Below, piece after piece: positions 52,006 through 60,001 of a stretch of DNA of 64,000 nucleotides. The notes beneath the pieces are model-generated. The model did not search any database and was not told the origin of the DNA. It worked only from the letters and a program-made list of their open reading frames with translations. The translations under genes and the position numbers were made by a program. Source of the stretch: OMPR01 sp965183835 (GTDB lineage Bacteria; Pseudomonadota; Alphaproteobacteria; Rhodobacterales; Rhodobacteraceae); the NCBI GenBank assembly GCA_965183835.1, contig CBCYME010000017.1, forward strand, positions 1 to 64,000, read 5' to 3'. Each line of letters starts with the position of its first letter. Within the stretch, counting starts at the first letter, position 1.

Positions 52006-52509
52006 TTATGCGCCTCCTGCGCCATCTAGGAATGCCATTGGATCAAAGTCATCCGGCAGCTCATCGAGCCACTCTTCGGTCTGAGCCAATTCTTCAGTGT
52101 CGTAGGTTTCAGGCTTCCAGATCTGGAAGGTGTCACCGGCGGCGATGAAAAAGGCTTCGCCGCTGAGGTCGATCTTTTTGCGCAGCTTTGCGGGCAGAAC
52201 CAGCCGCCCGGTTTCGTCTACTGTTGTAGGGTGCGATTGACCATGGAACATGCGTTGCAGCATTTTCCGCTCCATCGAGCCACGCGGCAAGGCGTCGATT
52301 TTATCATCAACCTCGTCGATGGCTTCCATGGTATAGCATTCAAGGAACTTGCGGCGATGATCACCATAGACAATGACCAATTCAGGGGCGTCGCCAGACT
52401 GCCAGTTCGGGTCTCCAGCCTCTAGAACACGGCGAAACGAGGCAGGAATTGACACCCTGCCCTTCGTATCGACCTTATTCTGGCTTTCGCCTCTGAACCT
52501 GCGCGCCAA
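52006..52509 (-). CDS. mraZ: Transcriptional regulator MraZ, TTG start
   Basis: A 167-residue protein of the AbrB-like MraZ family, which binds TGGGA repeats upstream of its own operon and adjusts dcw transcription. Two SpoVT/AbrB halves are seen, with the repeated motif VDTKGRVSIPASFRR (13-27) and VDETGRLVLPAKLRKKIDLS (about 96-115). The start is TTG, with AAAGGA eight bases upstream. No ATG fits. It is the first gene of the dcw cluster, and four matching boxes lie about 600 bases upstream in a long leader. Confidence 0.94.
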   Translation of the reverse strand: MARRFRGESQNKVDTKGRVSIPASFRRVLEAGDPNWQSGDAPELVIVYGDHRRKFLECYTMEAIDEVDDKIDALPRGSMERKMLQRMFHGQSHPTTVDETGRLVLPAKLRKKIDLSGEAFFIAAGDTFQIWKPETYDTEELAQTEEWLDELPDDFDPMAFLDGAGGA

Positions 52510-53102
52510 AACGACTGTCCTTTCGTTGTGCGCTATCGCGTTTCTTTTTTTCGTCCCCAGAAATTAGAAACGGCGAGTTGATCTGCTGCCACTGATCAAC
52601 TCGCCGCCTGATCCCGCTTTGCGGGGATGTCCGACTGCGCGCGCCACCTGGGGGGATGTCTGCTCGCTCGCGCGCCGGATCTCTTTGGTCTGATGAAAGC
52701 GAAGCGCCTGTATGAAACCTGCTTATTAGTGGTTGGGGTCGTTTGGTGCCCCTGTCGTCTCGTTCTCATCCGATGAACAAGGGATGCCATGGGAATTCAT
52801 GGAAATCAACAGGAAATTGCCACACGACTCTGCATGGAGACCCCAAATATCGAAGGGTGCACCCGAAAACGGACTCGCAAGAGAATCAAGAGCACATCAC
52901 CTAGAAGAAGGGATTTCCCAAGGCACAAGATATAGAATCAGATGGTGGAGGAGAAATAATTCCATGATTTCCCTAATATGCCCAAGCCAAACTAACGCAG
53001 GCCCAACTTTCGTCCAAATTTTGCGACCATCGCACCGAATCACTTCGAGAGATCTACGTTTAGCCCTCACAAAGCCCCTCATAGGACGCGCAAACAGGGG
53101 CG
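52510..53102 (-). other. Long untranslated leader of the dcw operon; possible UpsM-type sRNA region
   Basis: About 590 bases between mraZ and the MraZ boxes contain no convincing coding frame on either strand. Rhodobacter sphaeroides is known to have an extended mraZ leader that yields the abundant sRNA UpsM. This position and the strong hairpin close to mraZ fit that arrangement. I cannot place the 5' end or a promoter with confidence. Smaller palindromic bits (CATGGGAATTCATGG, GGGATTTCCC) are also present. Confidence 0.45.
52571..52606 (-). terminator. Perfect 13-bp hairpin in the mraZ leader
   Basis: CGGCGAGTTGATC (52571-52583) and GATCAACTCGCCG (52594-52606) pair without a mismatch around a 10-base loop. 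On the minus strand the tail TTTCTAATTTCT follows, so it could stop part of the leader transcripts or form the 3' end of a leader-derived sRNA about 60 bases before mraZ. It could also act as a pure stability element. Confidence 0.6.
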
Positions 53103-53140
53103 TCCCACGAAATCCCATTAACCTGTCCCATAAAATCCCA
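53103..53140 (-). promoter_or_regulatory. Four MraZ boxes (TGGGA repeats)
   Basis: On the minus strand TGGGA occurs four times, starting (plus coordinates of TCCCA) at 53103, 53113, 53126 and 53136. The spacing is 10, 13 and 10 bases, so the pairs are in helical phase. TGGGA-N5 tandem repeats are the known binding sites of MraZ. They mark the operator, and probably the promoter area, of the dcw operon, about 600 bases ahead of mraZ. A CCTGC/GCAGG hairpin with a GAAA loop lies just upstream (53143-53156). Confidence 0.75.
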
Positions 53141-53494
53141 CGCCTGCTTTCGCAGGGGCTTCAATGCAACTTTGGCCTTTGATGTGAGTCCCTGGCGCAC
53201 CCCCGCTTTGTCTCTCGCGCACAACCCCAAACGCAACGACAGATCTGACCGCTTCAAGCGAAGCCAGCTACGCCATTAAACCTGAAGGTGAGCGTTCGCT
53301 TTCACTGCCCTGAGGGAACCCCAAGAAAATATGGCTCTGGGTGGGCCTCACGTTTTTGTGAAGCAATCTATGCACTTGCTGCATAGCGGCATTGAAGACG
53401 TTCCCCATTGTGCAACTGCAGCATTTGCCTATTTTCAGTCTCAAGAAAACGCCGCACCGACGCGGCACTGACGAGACGACGATAGGTTACGAAC

Positions 53495-53719
53495 ATGGCT
53501 GTCACCAGCGACTTCACCGCCGTAAAAGGCACTGCAAGCTTTGGCTTCTCTTCCGCGATCGAGGCCCTCAAAGTTCGCTTCATCCGCCACCGGATGTACC
53601 GTCAGACAGTGAACGAGCTGTCTGACCTGAGCACACGGGAATTGGCTGATCTGGGCCTGCACCGCTCAATGATCAAGCGCGTCGCGCAGCAAGCGGCCAG
53701 CGAATACACCGCGCGCTAA
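53495..53719 (+). CDS. DUF1127 small protein (CcaF1-like) heading the sRNA array
   Basis: A 74-residue basic protein. The C-terminal ~45 residues are a DUF1127 domain (VNELSDLSTRELADLGLHRS, then MIKRVAQQAASEY), preceded by FIRHRMYRQT. In Rhodobacter sphaeroides a DUF1127 protein encoded directly upstream of the CcsR RNAs binds RNA and influences their maturation. The same order is seen here with the first hairpin 20 bases after the stop, so gene and RNAs are probably one transcript. AGG lies about nine bases before the ATG. About 110 bases upstream an inverted repeat CTATGC/GCATAG (53368-53386) is present. No promoter was assigned with confidence. Confidence 0.88.
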   Translation: MAVTSDFTAVKGTASFGFSSAIEALKVRFIRHRMYRQTVNELSDLSTRELADLGLHRSMIKRVAQQAASEYTAR

Positions 53720-53738
53720 GCGCACCGAAACAAGAGAT

Positions 53739-53809
53739 CAGGCCCTCTCTCCTCCTCCCTGAGGGTCTGTAAAACGCGGCGACATCCTCCTCCTCCCTGA
53801 TGTCGCCGC
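53739..53809 (+). ncRNA. CcsR-type sRNA, copy 1 (two CUCCUCC-loop hairpins)
   Basis: Hairpin one pairs 53739-53747 with 53761-53769 (nine base pairs, one G-U). Hairpin two pairs GCGGCGACATC (53776-53786) with GATGTCGCCGC (53799-53809), eleven perfect pairs. Both loops end in CTCCTCCTCCCT. This is the architecture of the conserved-CCUCCUCCC-motif RNAs of Rhodobacter. The loop is complementary to Shine-Dalgarno sequences. Confidence 0.85.
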
Positions 53810-53842
53810 ACAAAATACCGGGTTCAAACCCGGATCGCAGAT

Positions 53843-53920
53843 ACATCCAGACCTCTCCTCCTCCCTGGTCTGGATGTTGAAAGCCGCGGCGACACCTTCC
53901 TCCTCCCTGGTGTCGTCGCG
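53843..53920 (+). ncRNA. CcsR-type sRNA, copy 2
   Basis: Hairpin three pairs ACATCCAGACC (53843-53853) with GGTCTGGATGT (53867-53877), eleven perfect pairs. Hairpin four pairs 53885-53896 with 53909-53920 (twelve pairs, one G-U). Loops contain CTCCTCCCT. The base changes relative to copies 1, 3 and 4 fall in the stems and are mostly compensated, so the structure is under selection. Confidence 0.85.
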
Positions 53921-53953
53921 ATCTCATACCGGGTTCAAACCCGGATCGCGGAT

Positions 53954-54032
53954 ACATCCGGGCCTCTCCTCCTCCCTGGCCTTGATGTTGAAAGCCCGCG
54001 GCGATGTCCTCCTCCTCCCTGACATCGCCGCG
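53954..54032 (+). ncRNA. CcsR-type sRNA, copy 3
   Basis: Hairpin five pairs 53954-53964 with 53978-53988 (one mismatch and one wobble). Hairpin six pairs CGCGGCGATGTC (53997-54008) with GACATCGCCGCG (54021-54032), twelve perfect pairs. Loops again carry CTCCTCCTCCCT. Stem sequence differs from copy 2 (GACACC against GATGTC) while pairing is kept. Confidence 0.85.
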
Positions 54033-54064
54033 ATCTCATACCGGGCTCAAACCCGGATCGGTAC

Positions 54065-54143
54065 ACATCGGGGCCTCCTCCTCCCTGCCTTGATGTTGTT
54101 AAAGAACGGCGGCACCTCTCCTCCCTGGTGTCGCCGTTTTTTT
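54065..54143 (+). ncRNA. CcsR-type sRNA, copy 4, ending in the array terminator
   Basis: Hairpin seven pairs ACATCGGGGC (54065-54074) with GCCTTGATGT (54087-54096) with two G-U pairs. Hairpin eight pairs AACGGCGGCACC (54105-54116) with GGTGTCGCCGTT (54127-54138) and runs into seven T residues. The loop is again CTCCTCCCT, so the last hairpin doubles as intrinsic terminator. Confidence 0.85.
54105..54143 (+). terminator. Terminator of the DUF1127-sRNA transcript
   Basis: A twelve-pair stem (one G-U) with the CTCCTCCCT loop is followed by T7 (54137-54143). It ends the only plus-strand unit here. uvrD converges on it, with its stop at 54256. Confidence 0.85.
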
Positions 54144-54255
54144 GTGTTTGCCGTCCACTTGCGCATCCGCCAAAGAAAAAGCGCCCCGGACAGACCGAGG
54201 CGCCAAATCAAAAACCGCGCATACGCCCATAGGGCGTATTCAATTTAACAACAGC

Positions 54256-56670
54256 TCAGAACGGGACGTCGTCGTTTGCGGACAGGAATTTTGAGATCAC
54301 CTTTTTCACACCGGCTTTTTCAAAATTGACCTCGGCCTTGTCGCCTTCGACATCCACAACTTCGCCATAGCCAAATTTTTGATGGAATACGCGCTCGCCA
54401 ACCATAAAGCTCGACACGGCCTTTAGATCGATCACTGAATTCCGGGCCTCTTTCGGCTGGGCCATTCCACGTTGCCCCTGGCGCGCCTGCAATCTCTTCC
54501 ACCCCGGGGAATTATACACGTTGGCCTCGGACACACGCGCCTCAAGTCCCCCGCCATCGCCATATCCGCCGCCGCCGCCGCTGCCGTAGAGACCCGGCGG
54601 CGTCAACACATCCACATGTGCCTCGGGCAGCTCGTCGATAAAGCGCGAGGGCAGTGCATTTTGCCACTGACCAAAAACCCGTCGGTTGGCTGCAAATGAA
54701 ATCGTACAGATTTCTTCGGCACGGGTGATCCCCACGTAGGCCAGCCGGCGCTCTTCTTCGAGCCCTTTAAGGCCCGTTTCGTCCATGGACCGCTGCGAGG
54801 GGAACAGACCATCCTCCCATCCTGGCAGGAAAACAGCCGGAAATTCGAGCCCTTTGGCCGCGTGCAGCGTCATGATCGAGACTTTGGCCCCGTCATCGCG
54901 TTGTTCATTGTCCATGATCAGGCTGACGTGTTCCAAAAACCCCTGCAGGTTCTCAAAATTGTCCAGCTGGTTCACCAGTTCTTTGAGGTTTTCCAACCGT
55001 CCCGGCGCCTCGGGCGTTTTGTCGTTTTGCCAGTGTCCGGTATATCCTGATTCATCCAGCAGAATCTGCGCCAGCTCAACATGGCTGACCTCAGGTTCTC
55101 CAAACCGAACCTGCGGCGGGCCGCCGTCGTCTAGGACTGCATCCTCGTCAATCTGAACCACGGGGCCACGCGTCATACCGTTCCAGCGGGTCAAGTCTTC
55201 GACCAACCGACGCAAGGCCGCGCCACCTTTGCCTTTGATCGCGCCGTCTTGCACTGCGATCCGGGCGCCTTCCAGCAGCGAAACACCATGCGCGCGCGCT
55301 GTCGTCTGAATGGTTTGTTGCGCTTTGTCGCCCAGTCCACGCTTAGGCGTGTTCACAATCCGCTCAAACGCCAGATCATCTTCGGGGCTGGTTACCACCC
55401 GGAAATAAGCCATGGCATCGCGAATCTCTAACCGTTCATAGAATCGCGGGCCACCGATCACGCGATATGGCAGGCCAATGGTCAAAAAGCGGTCCTCGAA
55501 CGCGCGCATCTGATGAGACGCCCGTACAAGAATCGCCATTTCGTCTAAGGATACGGGTCGCTGCCCACGGGTGCCCCGCTGCAAGGCGTCGATTTCTTCG
55601 CCAATCCAACGGGCTTCTTCTTCGCCATCCCAATGACCGATCAAGCGTACTTGCTCGCCGTCTTCGGCTTCGGTCCACAGGGTTTTTCCGAGTCGGTCGG
55701 AATTTCCGGCGATGACCCCCGAGGCGGCAGCTAGAATATGTGGGGTTGAGCGATAGTTTTGCTCTAACCGCACCACATGCGCACCCGGAAAATCCTTTTC
55801 AAACCGTAGGATGTTGCCCACTTCGGCCCCTCGCCAGCCGTAGATCGACTGATCATCATCACCGACGCAGCAAATGTTTTTGTGCCCACCTGCCAGCAAG
55901 CGCAGCCAGAGATACTGTGCGACGTTGGTATCTTGGTATTCATCCACCATCACATAGCGGAACCAACGCTGGTATTGCTCCAAAACGTCGGAATGCGTTT
56001 GGAAAATCGTCACCACATGCAGCAGCAAATCACCAAAATCGACGGCATTCAGCTCTTTTAGACGGGCCTGATATTGCGCGTAGAGGTCAACGCCCCGATA
56101 ATTATAAGCCCCGGCATCTGCAGACGGGACATTGGCCGGTGTAAAGGCGCGGTTTTTCCAGCTGTCGATGACCCCGGCCAGTTGCCGTGCTGGCCAGCGC
56201 TTGTCATCAATCTGCTCGGCCTTGATCAATTGTTTGAGCAGTCGGATCTGGTCATCGGTGTCCAGAATGGTGAAATTGGACTTCAACCCCACCAATTCCG
56301 CATGGCGGCGCAACAGTTTCACGCAGACCGAATGAAACGTCCCCAACCAAGGCATCCCTTCGACGGGTTGGCCTAACATCCGCGCGACACGCTCTTTCAT
56401 TTCGCGCGCTGCTTTGTTCGTAAATGTCACCGCCAGAATTTCATTGGGGCGCGCACGTGCCGTGTTCAGCAAGTGCACAATCCGCGTGGTTAGCGCCTTG
56501 GTTTTCCCCGTCCCTGCCCCGGCTAGCATTAACACCGGACCATCCAGTGTTTCAACCGCACGGCGCTGTTCAGGGTTTAGGTCATCCAGATACGGCATCG
56601 GACGCGCGGCCATCGCGCGCGCCGACAGAGAGGCGCCGTCGAAGGCGTCCATTTCATCAAAGCTGCTCAT
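54256..56670 (-). CDS. uvrD: ATP-dependent DNA helicase UvrD/PcrA
   Basis: A superfamily 1A 3'-5' helicase of 804 residues used in nucleotide excision and mismatch repair. Motif Q/I LNPEQRRAVETLDGPVLMLA then GAGTGKTKAL (about 31-60), motif II VDEYQDTNVAQY (about 248), motif III CVGDDDQSIYGWRGAE (about 268-283), motif IV RLEQNYRSTPHILAAA (about 300), motif V MTLHAAKGLEFPAVFLPGWE (about 606) and motif VI RRLAYVGITRAEE. The C-terminal tail ends in a Tudor-like FMVGERVFHQKFGYGEVVDV, which binds RNA polymerase in PcrA. It is monocistronic and convergent with the sRNA array. Confidence 0.93.
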   Translation of the reverse strand: MSSFDEMDAFDGASLSARAMAARPMPYLDDLNPEQRRAVETLDGPVLMLAGAGTGKTKALTTRIVHLLNTARARPNEILAVTFTNKAAREMKERVARMLGQPVEGMPWLGTFHSVCVKLLRRHAELVGLKSNFTILDTDDQIRLLKQLIKAEQIDDKRWPARQLAGVIDSWKNRAFTPANVPSADAGAYNYRGVDLYAQYQARLKELNAVDFGDLLLHVVTIFQTHSDVLEQYQRWFRYVMVDEYQDTNVAQYLWLRLLAGGHKNICCVGDDDQSIYGWRGAEVGNILRFEKDFPGAHVVRLEQNYRSTPHILAAASGVIAGNSDRLGKTLWTEAEDGEQVRLIGHWDGEEEARWIGEEIDALQRGTRGQRPVSLDEMAILVRASHQMRAFEDRFLTIGLPYRVIGGPRFYERLEIRDAMAYFRVVTSPEDDLAFERIVNTPKRGLGDKAQQTIQTTARAHGVSLLEGARIAVQDGAIKGKGGAALRRLVEDLTRWNGMTRGPVVQIDEDAVLDDGGPPQVRFGEPEVSHVELAQILLDESGYTGHWQNDKTPEAPGRLENLKELVNQLDNFENLQGFLEHVSLIMDNEQRDDGAKVSIMTLHAAKGLEFPAVFLPGWEDGLFPSQRSMDETGLKGLEEERRLAYVGITRAEEICTISFAANRRVFGQWQNALPSRFIDELPEAHVDVLTPPGLYGSGGGGGYGDGGGLEARVSEANVYNSPGWKRLQARQGQRGMAQPKEARNSVIDLKAVSSFMVGERVFHQKFGYGEVVDVEGDKAEVNFEKAGVKKVISKFLSANDDVPF

Positions 56671-56857
56671 GGGTGCAAAATACGCTGGAATTAACCAGAG
56701 GGAAAGGCTTTGTTCACGAACTGTTCACGCATTTCAAAACAAAATTCAGGTATTTCATTCAAAATGTAGACGTCGCGGATCACTGATTACCGGCAATATT
56801 AAGACTTTCTCAAACTCTGTTACCCAAAGATCGCTTAAGATCCTACGGAGCGCGAAA

Positions 56858-58678
56858 ATGTCACTCACTACCGCCTTTTCACTGGGCCATCGGCTCAAGT
56901 GGGCTGGAATCGGCCTTTTGTTTATTACTTTGACGGCCGCGGCGTCGTGGGGGGTCTATAAAATTCCCGGCCCCTTGGTCGAACACATGCTTGAAACGGA
57001 CATTCGTCACGAGGCCGAACTGTGGAAGCGCCGAGTCACGCTGCATATGGAAAACCCATCAGTTTCCTTTGAAACCGCTCAGTTCAACGAACACGACGAA
57101 GAATTTTTAAGAGCGATTCCCGAAGCATCCAATGTCTATCGCTACAAATTGCTTAACACGATGGGTGAAGTTTTTTGGTCCACGCGCCAGCACGAAGTGG
57201 GCGACATCGAGAACGGTGCGTTTTTCCGAAACGATTTGGCACAGGGCATGACGCACTATGTGCACAAATTGACACCTTTGTCCGAGATTGATGGCCTAGA
57301 TCTGCACGTCGAGAATGCGTCGCTGGTGGAACAGCGCCATGTGGCGCAGGTGTTTATGCCGGTGATGGAAAACGGGCGTTTCATTGGCGCGATTGAGTTC
57401 TTTACCGATTTCACCGAGATGCGCGCAGTCTTTGTGACCCGTGTTCGCATGTCACTGGCAATTCTGTCTGCCATCGCTCTGGTCGCATTGGCCACTGTGT
57501 CGTTTGTGATTTTTCGCACCAATCACCGTCAACTTCACGCACTGCATGACCGAACGGAGAAAGAACGGCGCTTGCTTAAAGACCAATTGCGTCTCGCCCG
57601 CGAGGTTCAGCTGCTTGGTGAGCTGAACGAATGGCTGCAATCCAGCCGATCGCTGGAAGAGCTGTTTGATATGGTGTCACGGTTCATGACCCATATCTTG
57701 CCCACGGCCGAGGGCAGCGTTTATGTGTATTCGAACTCGCGCGATGTGTTAGATGGTAGTGCCAGTTGGAATGGGGGCGAACACAAAGATCATATTCACC
57801 CCGATGGGTGCTGGGGTTTACGCCGGGGTCGCACCTATGAATATGGCAGCAGCGAAATCGATTTTGTCTGCGAGCATGCAGAACCCCACGATGGCCGTGC
57901 CTACTTCTGCTTTCCCATTTTAGCACACGGTGAAACGGTTGGGTTGATGCATCTGCGCGCGCAAACAGGCAATTGCGCGGACTTCGCCGAGAGCAAGAAA
58001 CTTGCCCAAATGTGCGCAGAGCAAATCAGCATGGCCATTGCCAACGTGCGCATGCGCGATCAGTTGCATGACCAGTCTGTGCGCGACCCGCTGACGGGCC
58101 TGTTCAACCGTCGCCACCTGACCGACTATTTGCGCAAAAAAGTCGCGCGCAGTCAGAACACGGGTGCCGAGCTGAGTTTGATCGCGATTGATGTCGATCA
58201 CTTTAAGAAATTCAACGACACTCACGGACATGATGCAGGCGACATGGTGTTGCGCGCTGTTGGGTCTGTTCTGGAACAGGCCTGTGATGGAGACGAAGTC
58301 GCCTGTCGGATGGGCGGCGAGGAGTTCATGATCATCCTGCCCGAAACCTCGCAGGATGATGTCATGACACGGGCCGAACACGTGCGGCAGGCGGTCGAAG
58401 CCATTTCGGTACGCTATGGAGAAAAGACACTGCCGCGCATTACGATCTCGGCCGGGGTTTCGTTCTTTCCAACCCATGGGTCCATGCCACAGGATTTGAT
58501 GCGCTCAGCGGATGATGCCTTGTATGACGCCAAGGCAAAGGGGCGGAACCAGATTCAGTTGGCCAAAAATGCCCCGACCCTGAGCGAAAGCTTGAATGGC
58601 CTACCAGATGCAGAAGACGCAGAGAGGGGGACGCCCAATGAGTCGACTCAGGTCGGCCCAACGTTGGCGGCTGAGTAA
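56858..58678 (+). CDS. Membrane diguanylate cyclase with GAF and GGDEF domains
   Basis: A 606-residue enzyme making cyclic di-GMP. Two membrane segments (about 14-31 and about 190-210) bracket a periplasmic sensor. A GAF domain covers about 255-405. The GGDEF domain starts at VRDPLTGLFNRRHLTDYLRK (about 408), with the metal site AIDVDHFKKFNDTHGHDAG and the active motif RMGGEEFMIILPE (about 485-497). The RxxD product-inhibition site is not present (CDGDEVACRMGG), so allosteric feedback is unlikely. The ATG at 56858 has GGAG upstream. The longer open frame to 56414 overlaps uvrD antisense and is not used. Confidence 0.9.
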   Translation: MSLTTAFSLGHRLKWAGIGLLFITLTAAASWGVYKIPGPLVEHMLETDIRHEAELWKRRVTLHMENPSVSFETAQFNEHDEEFLRAIPEASNVYRYKLLNTMGEVFWSTRQHEVGDIENGAFFRNDLAQGMTHYVHKLTPLSEIDGLDLHVENASLVEQRHVAQVFMPVMENGRFIGAIEFFTDFTEMRAVFVTRVRMSLAILSAIALVALATVSFVIFRTNHRQLHALHDRTEKERRLLKDQLRLAREVQLLGELNEWLQSSRSLEELFDMVSRFMTHILPTAEGSVYVYSNSRDVLDGSASWNGGEHKDHIHPDGCWGLRRGRTYEYGSSEIDFVCEHAEPHDGRAYFCFPILAHGETVGLMHLRAQTGNCADFAESKKLAQMCAEQISMAIANVRMRDQLHDQSVRDPLTGLFNRRHLTDYLRKKVARSQNTGAELSLIAIDVDHFKKFNDTHGHDAGDMVLRAVGSVLEQACDGDEVACRMGGEEFMIILPETSQDDVMTRAEHVRQAVEAISVRYGEKTLPRITISAGVSFFPTHGSMPQDLMRSADDALYDAKAKGRNQIQLAKNAPTLSESLNGLPDAEDAERGTPNESTQVGPTLAAE

Positions 58679-58716
58679 CCCCTTGTCGAATCGCACGGGA
58701 ATGCTGATCAATCCTC

Positions 58717-59863
58717 ATGGATTTACACAGCACCTTTCCAGGCATCATGGACTTGAAGTGGCGCGCCAAGCGCCGCATTCCCCGCTTTGTTTGGGAATAT
58801 TTGGATAGCGGCACGGGGGTCGAAGCCACCAAAGCCCGCAATCGCGCCGCGTTGGATCATATTGGGTTCAACCCTTCGATCCTGCATGGGGCGATGGATT
58901 TTGATCTGAGCACCACGTTTTTGGGGCAACGCTATCCGCTGCCCTTTGGGGTTTCCCCAATAGGCATGTCGGGCCTTATCTGGCCCAAAGCAGAGCACCT
59001 TTTGGCGCAAGAGGCAGCGCGCGCCGACATTCCCTATACCCTGTCGACCGTGGCCAGCCAAAGCCCCGAAGATATGGCACCACATATTGGGTCACAGGCC
59101 TGGTTCCAGCTGTATCCGCCTAAAAAACCCGACATCCGACAGGACATCCTAAATCGCGCAAAGGAGTCCGGTTTCTCAACACTTGTGTTGACGGTGGATG
59201 TGCCGGTCGCTTCTCGCAGGGAACGTCAGACCCGGTCGGGCCTGACACAACCGCCAAAGCTAACGCCGCGTTTGTTGGCCCAAATCGCAATGCGCCCGGC
59301 GTGGGCTTTGGGTATGGCCCAAAACGGCATGCCCCGAATGCGTAGTTTGGATAAGTATATAGAGAAGCAATCCAATCTGCCCCCCACCGCGCATATTGGC
59401 TATTTGCTACGCACCTCGCCTGATATGGACTACGTTAAATGGCTGCGCGATCACTGGGATGGCCCCTTTATCATCAAGGGCTTAATGCGAGATCAGGATG
59501 TTGCACAGCTCGAGTCCATCGGCGTCGATGCCCTATGGGTTTCCAATCATGCCGGGCGACAGTTTGATGGAGCCCCGGCCGCGATTGAGGCGCTTCCGCT
59601 GATCCGCGCGGCCACTGAATTGCCCCTGATATTCGACAGCGGCATCGAAGGCGGTTTGGATATCTTGCGCGCCTTGGCTCTGGGTGCTGATTTTGTGATG
59701 CTTGGGCGGGCGTTTCACTTTGGTTTGGCAGCGCTTGGTGCCAAAGGTCCAGCGCATGTGGATTGACATTCTCAGGCAGGATATGATGGCGAATATGGGA
59801 CAACTCGGCGCAAGATCTTTGCGCGATCTGCCCCCTGCGATCCAGTTAACGGCCTTTGACTGA
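58717..59863 (+). pseudogene. lldD: FMN-dependent alpha-hydroxy acid dehydrogenase (LldD-like), C-terminus frameshifted
   Basis: A flavoprotein of the L-lactate dehydrogenase/glycolate oxidase family. KWRAKRRIPRFVWEYLDSGT (14-33), PLPFGVSPIGMSGLIWPKAE (about 73-92), VLTVDVPVASRRERQTRSGL (about 155-174), the catalytic-histidine motif VSNHAGRQFDGAPAAIEALP (about 271-290) and FDSGIEGGLDILRALALGAD are intact. The open frame stops at 59766 after GPAHVD. The expected tail (IDILRQDMMANMGQLGARSL, then RDLPPAIQLTAFD) is in the +1 frame to a TGA at 59863. One extra G at about 59760 explains this. The missing 33 residues are a helix that usually packs on the barrel, so the 349-residue product may be impaired. 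Alternatively the extra base is a sequencing error. Confidence 0.82.
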
Positions 59864-60001
59864 GTAAAACCGGTGCAACAAAAGTATGAAACCGGCGTTT
59901 GCGAGCGTTAACATGCCGGTTCTACCCAGAACTACCAATATACGTGGGCTTATTGTCCGCCTAAAACCCACGCCCACACTCCTAAGGGACTCGGACCTGC
60001 C

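Larger units (their letters stand above)
53818..54056 (+). repeat. Three T-arm-like separators between the sRNA copies
   Basis: CCGGGTTCAAACCCGG occurs at 53818-53833 and 53929-53944, and a variant with GGGCTCAAA at 54041-54056. Each is a small hairpin whose loop TTCAAA resembles the tRNA T-loop. In the second copy, CGCGATC (53917-53923) and GATCGCG (53944-53950) could close it into a minihelix with acceptor-stem-like geometry. They sit in the linkers between sRNAs and may be processing signals. This function is inferred. Confidence 0.6.

Noticed and set aside
52733..53182. 149-codon open frame in the dcw leader on the plus strand
   Set aside because: Odd composition (many Arg, Pro and Ser), no Shine-Dalgarno, no recognisable domain, and it overlaps the MraZ boxes antisense.
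53739..54143. Regularly spaced repeats resembling a CRISPR array
   Set aside because: Repeat units are hairpins of changing stem sequence with one constant loop, no unique spacers of even length and no cas genes. The pattern fits tandem sRNAs.
56414..56857. 148-residue extension of the diguanylate cyclase into uvrD
   Set aside because: It would be antisense to the uvrD start. The ATG at 56858 has a GGAG site and starts just before the first membrane segment.
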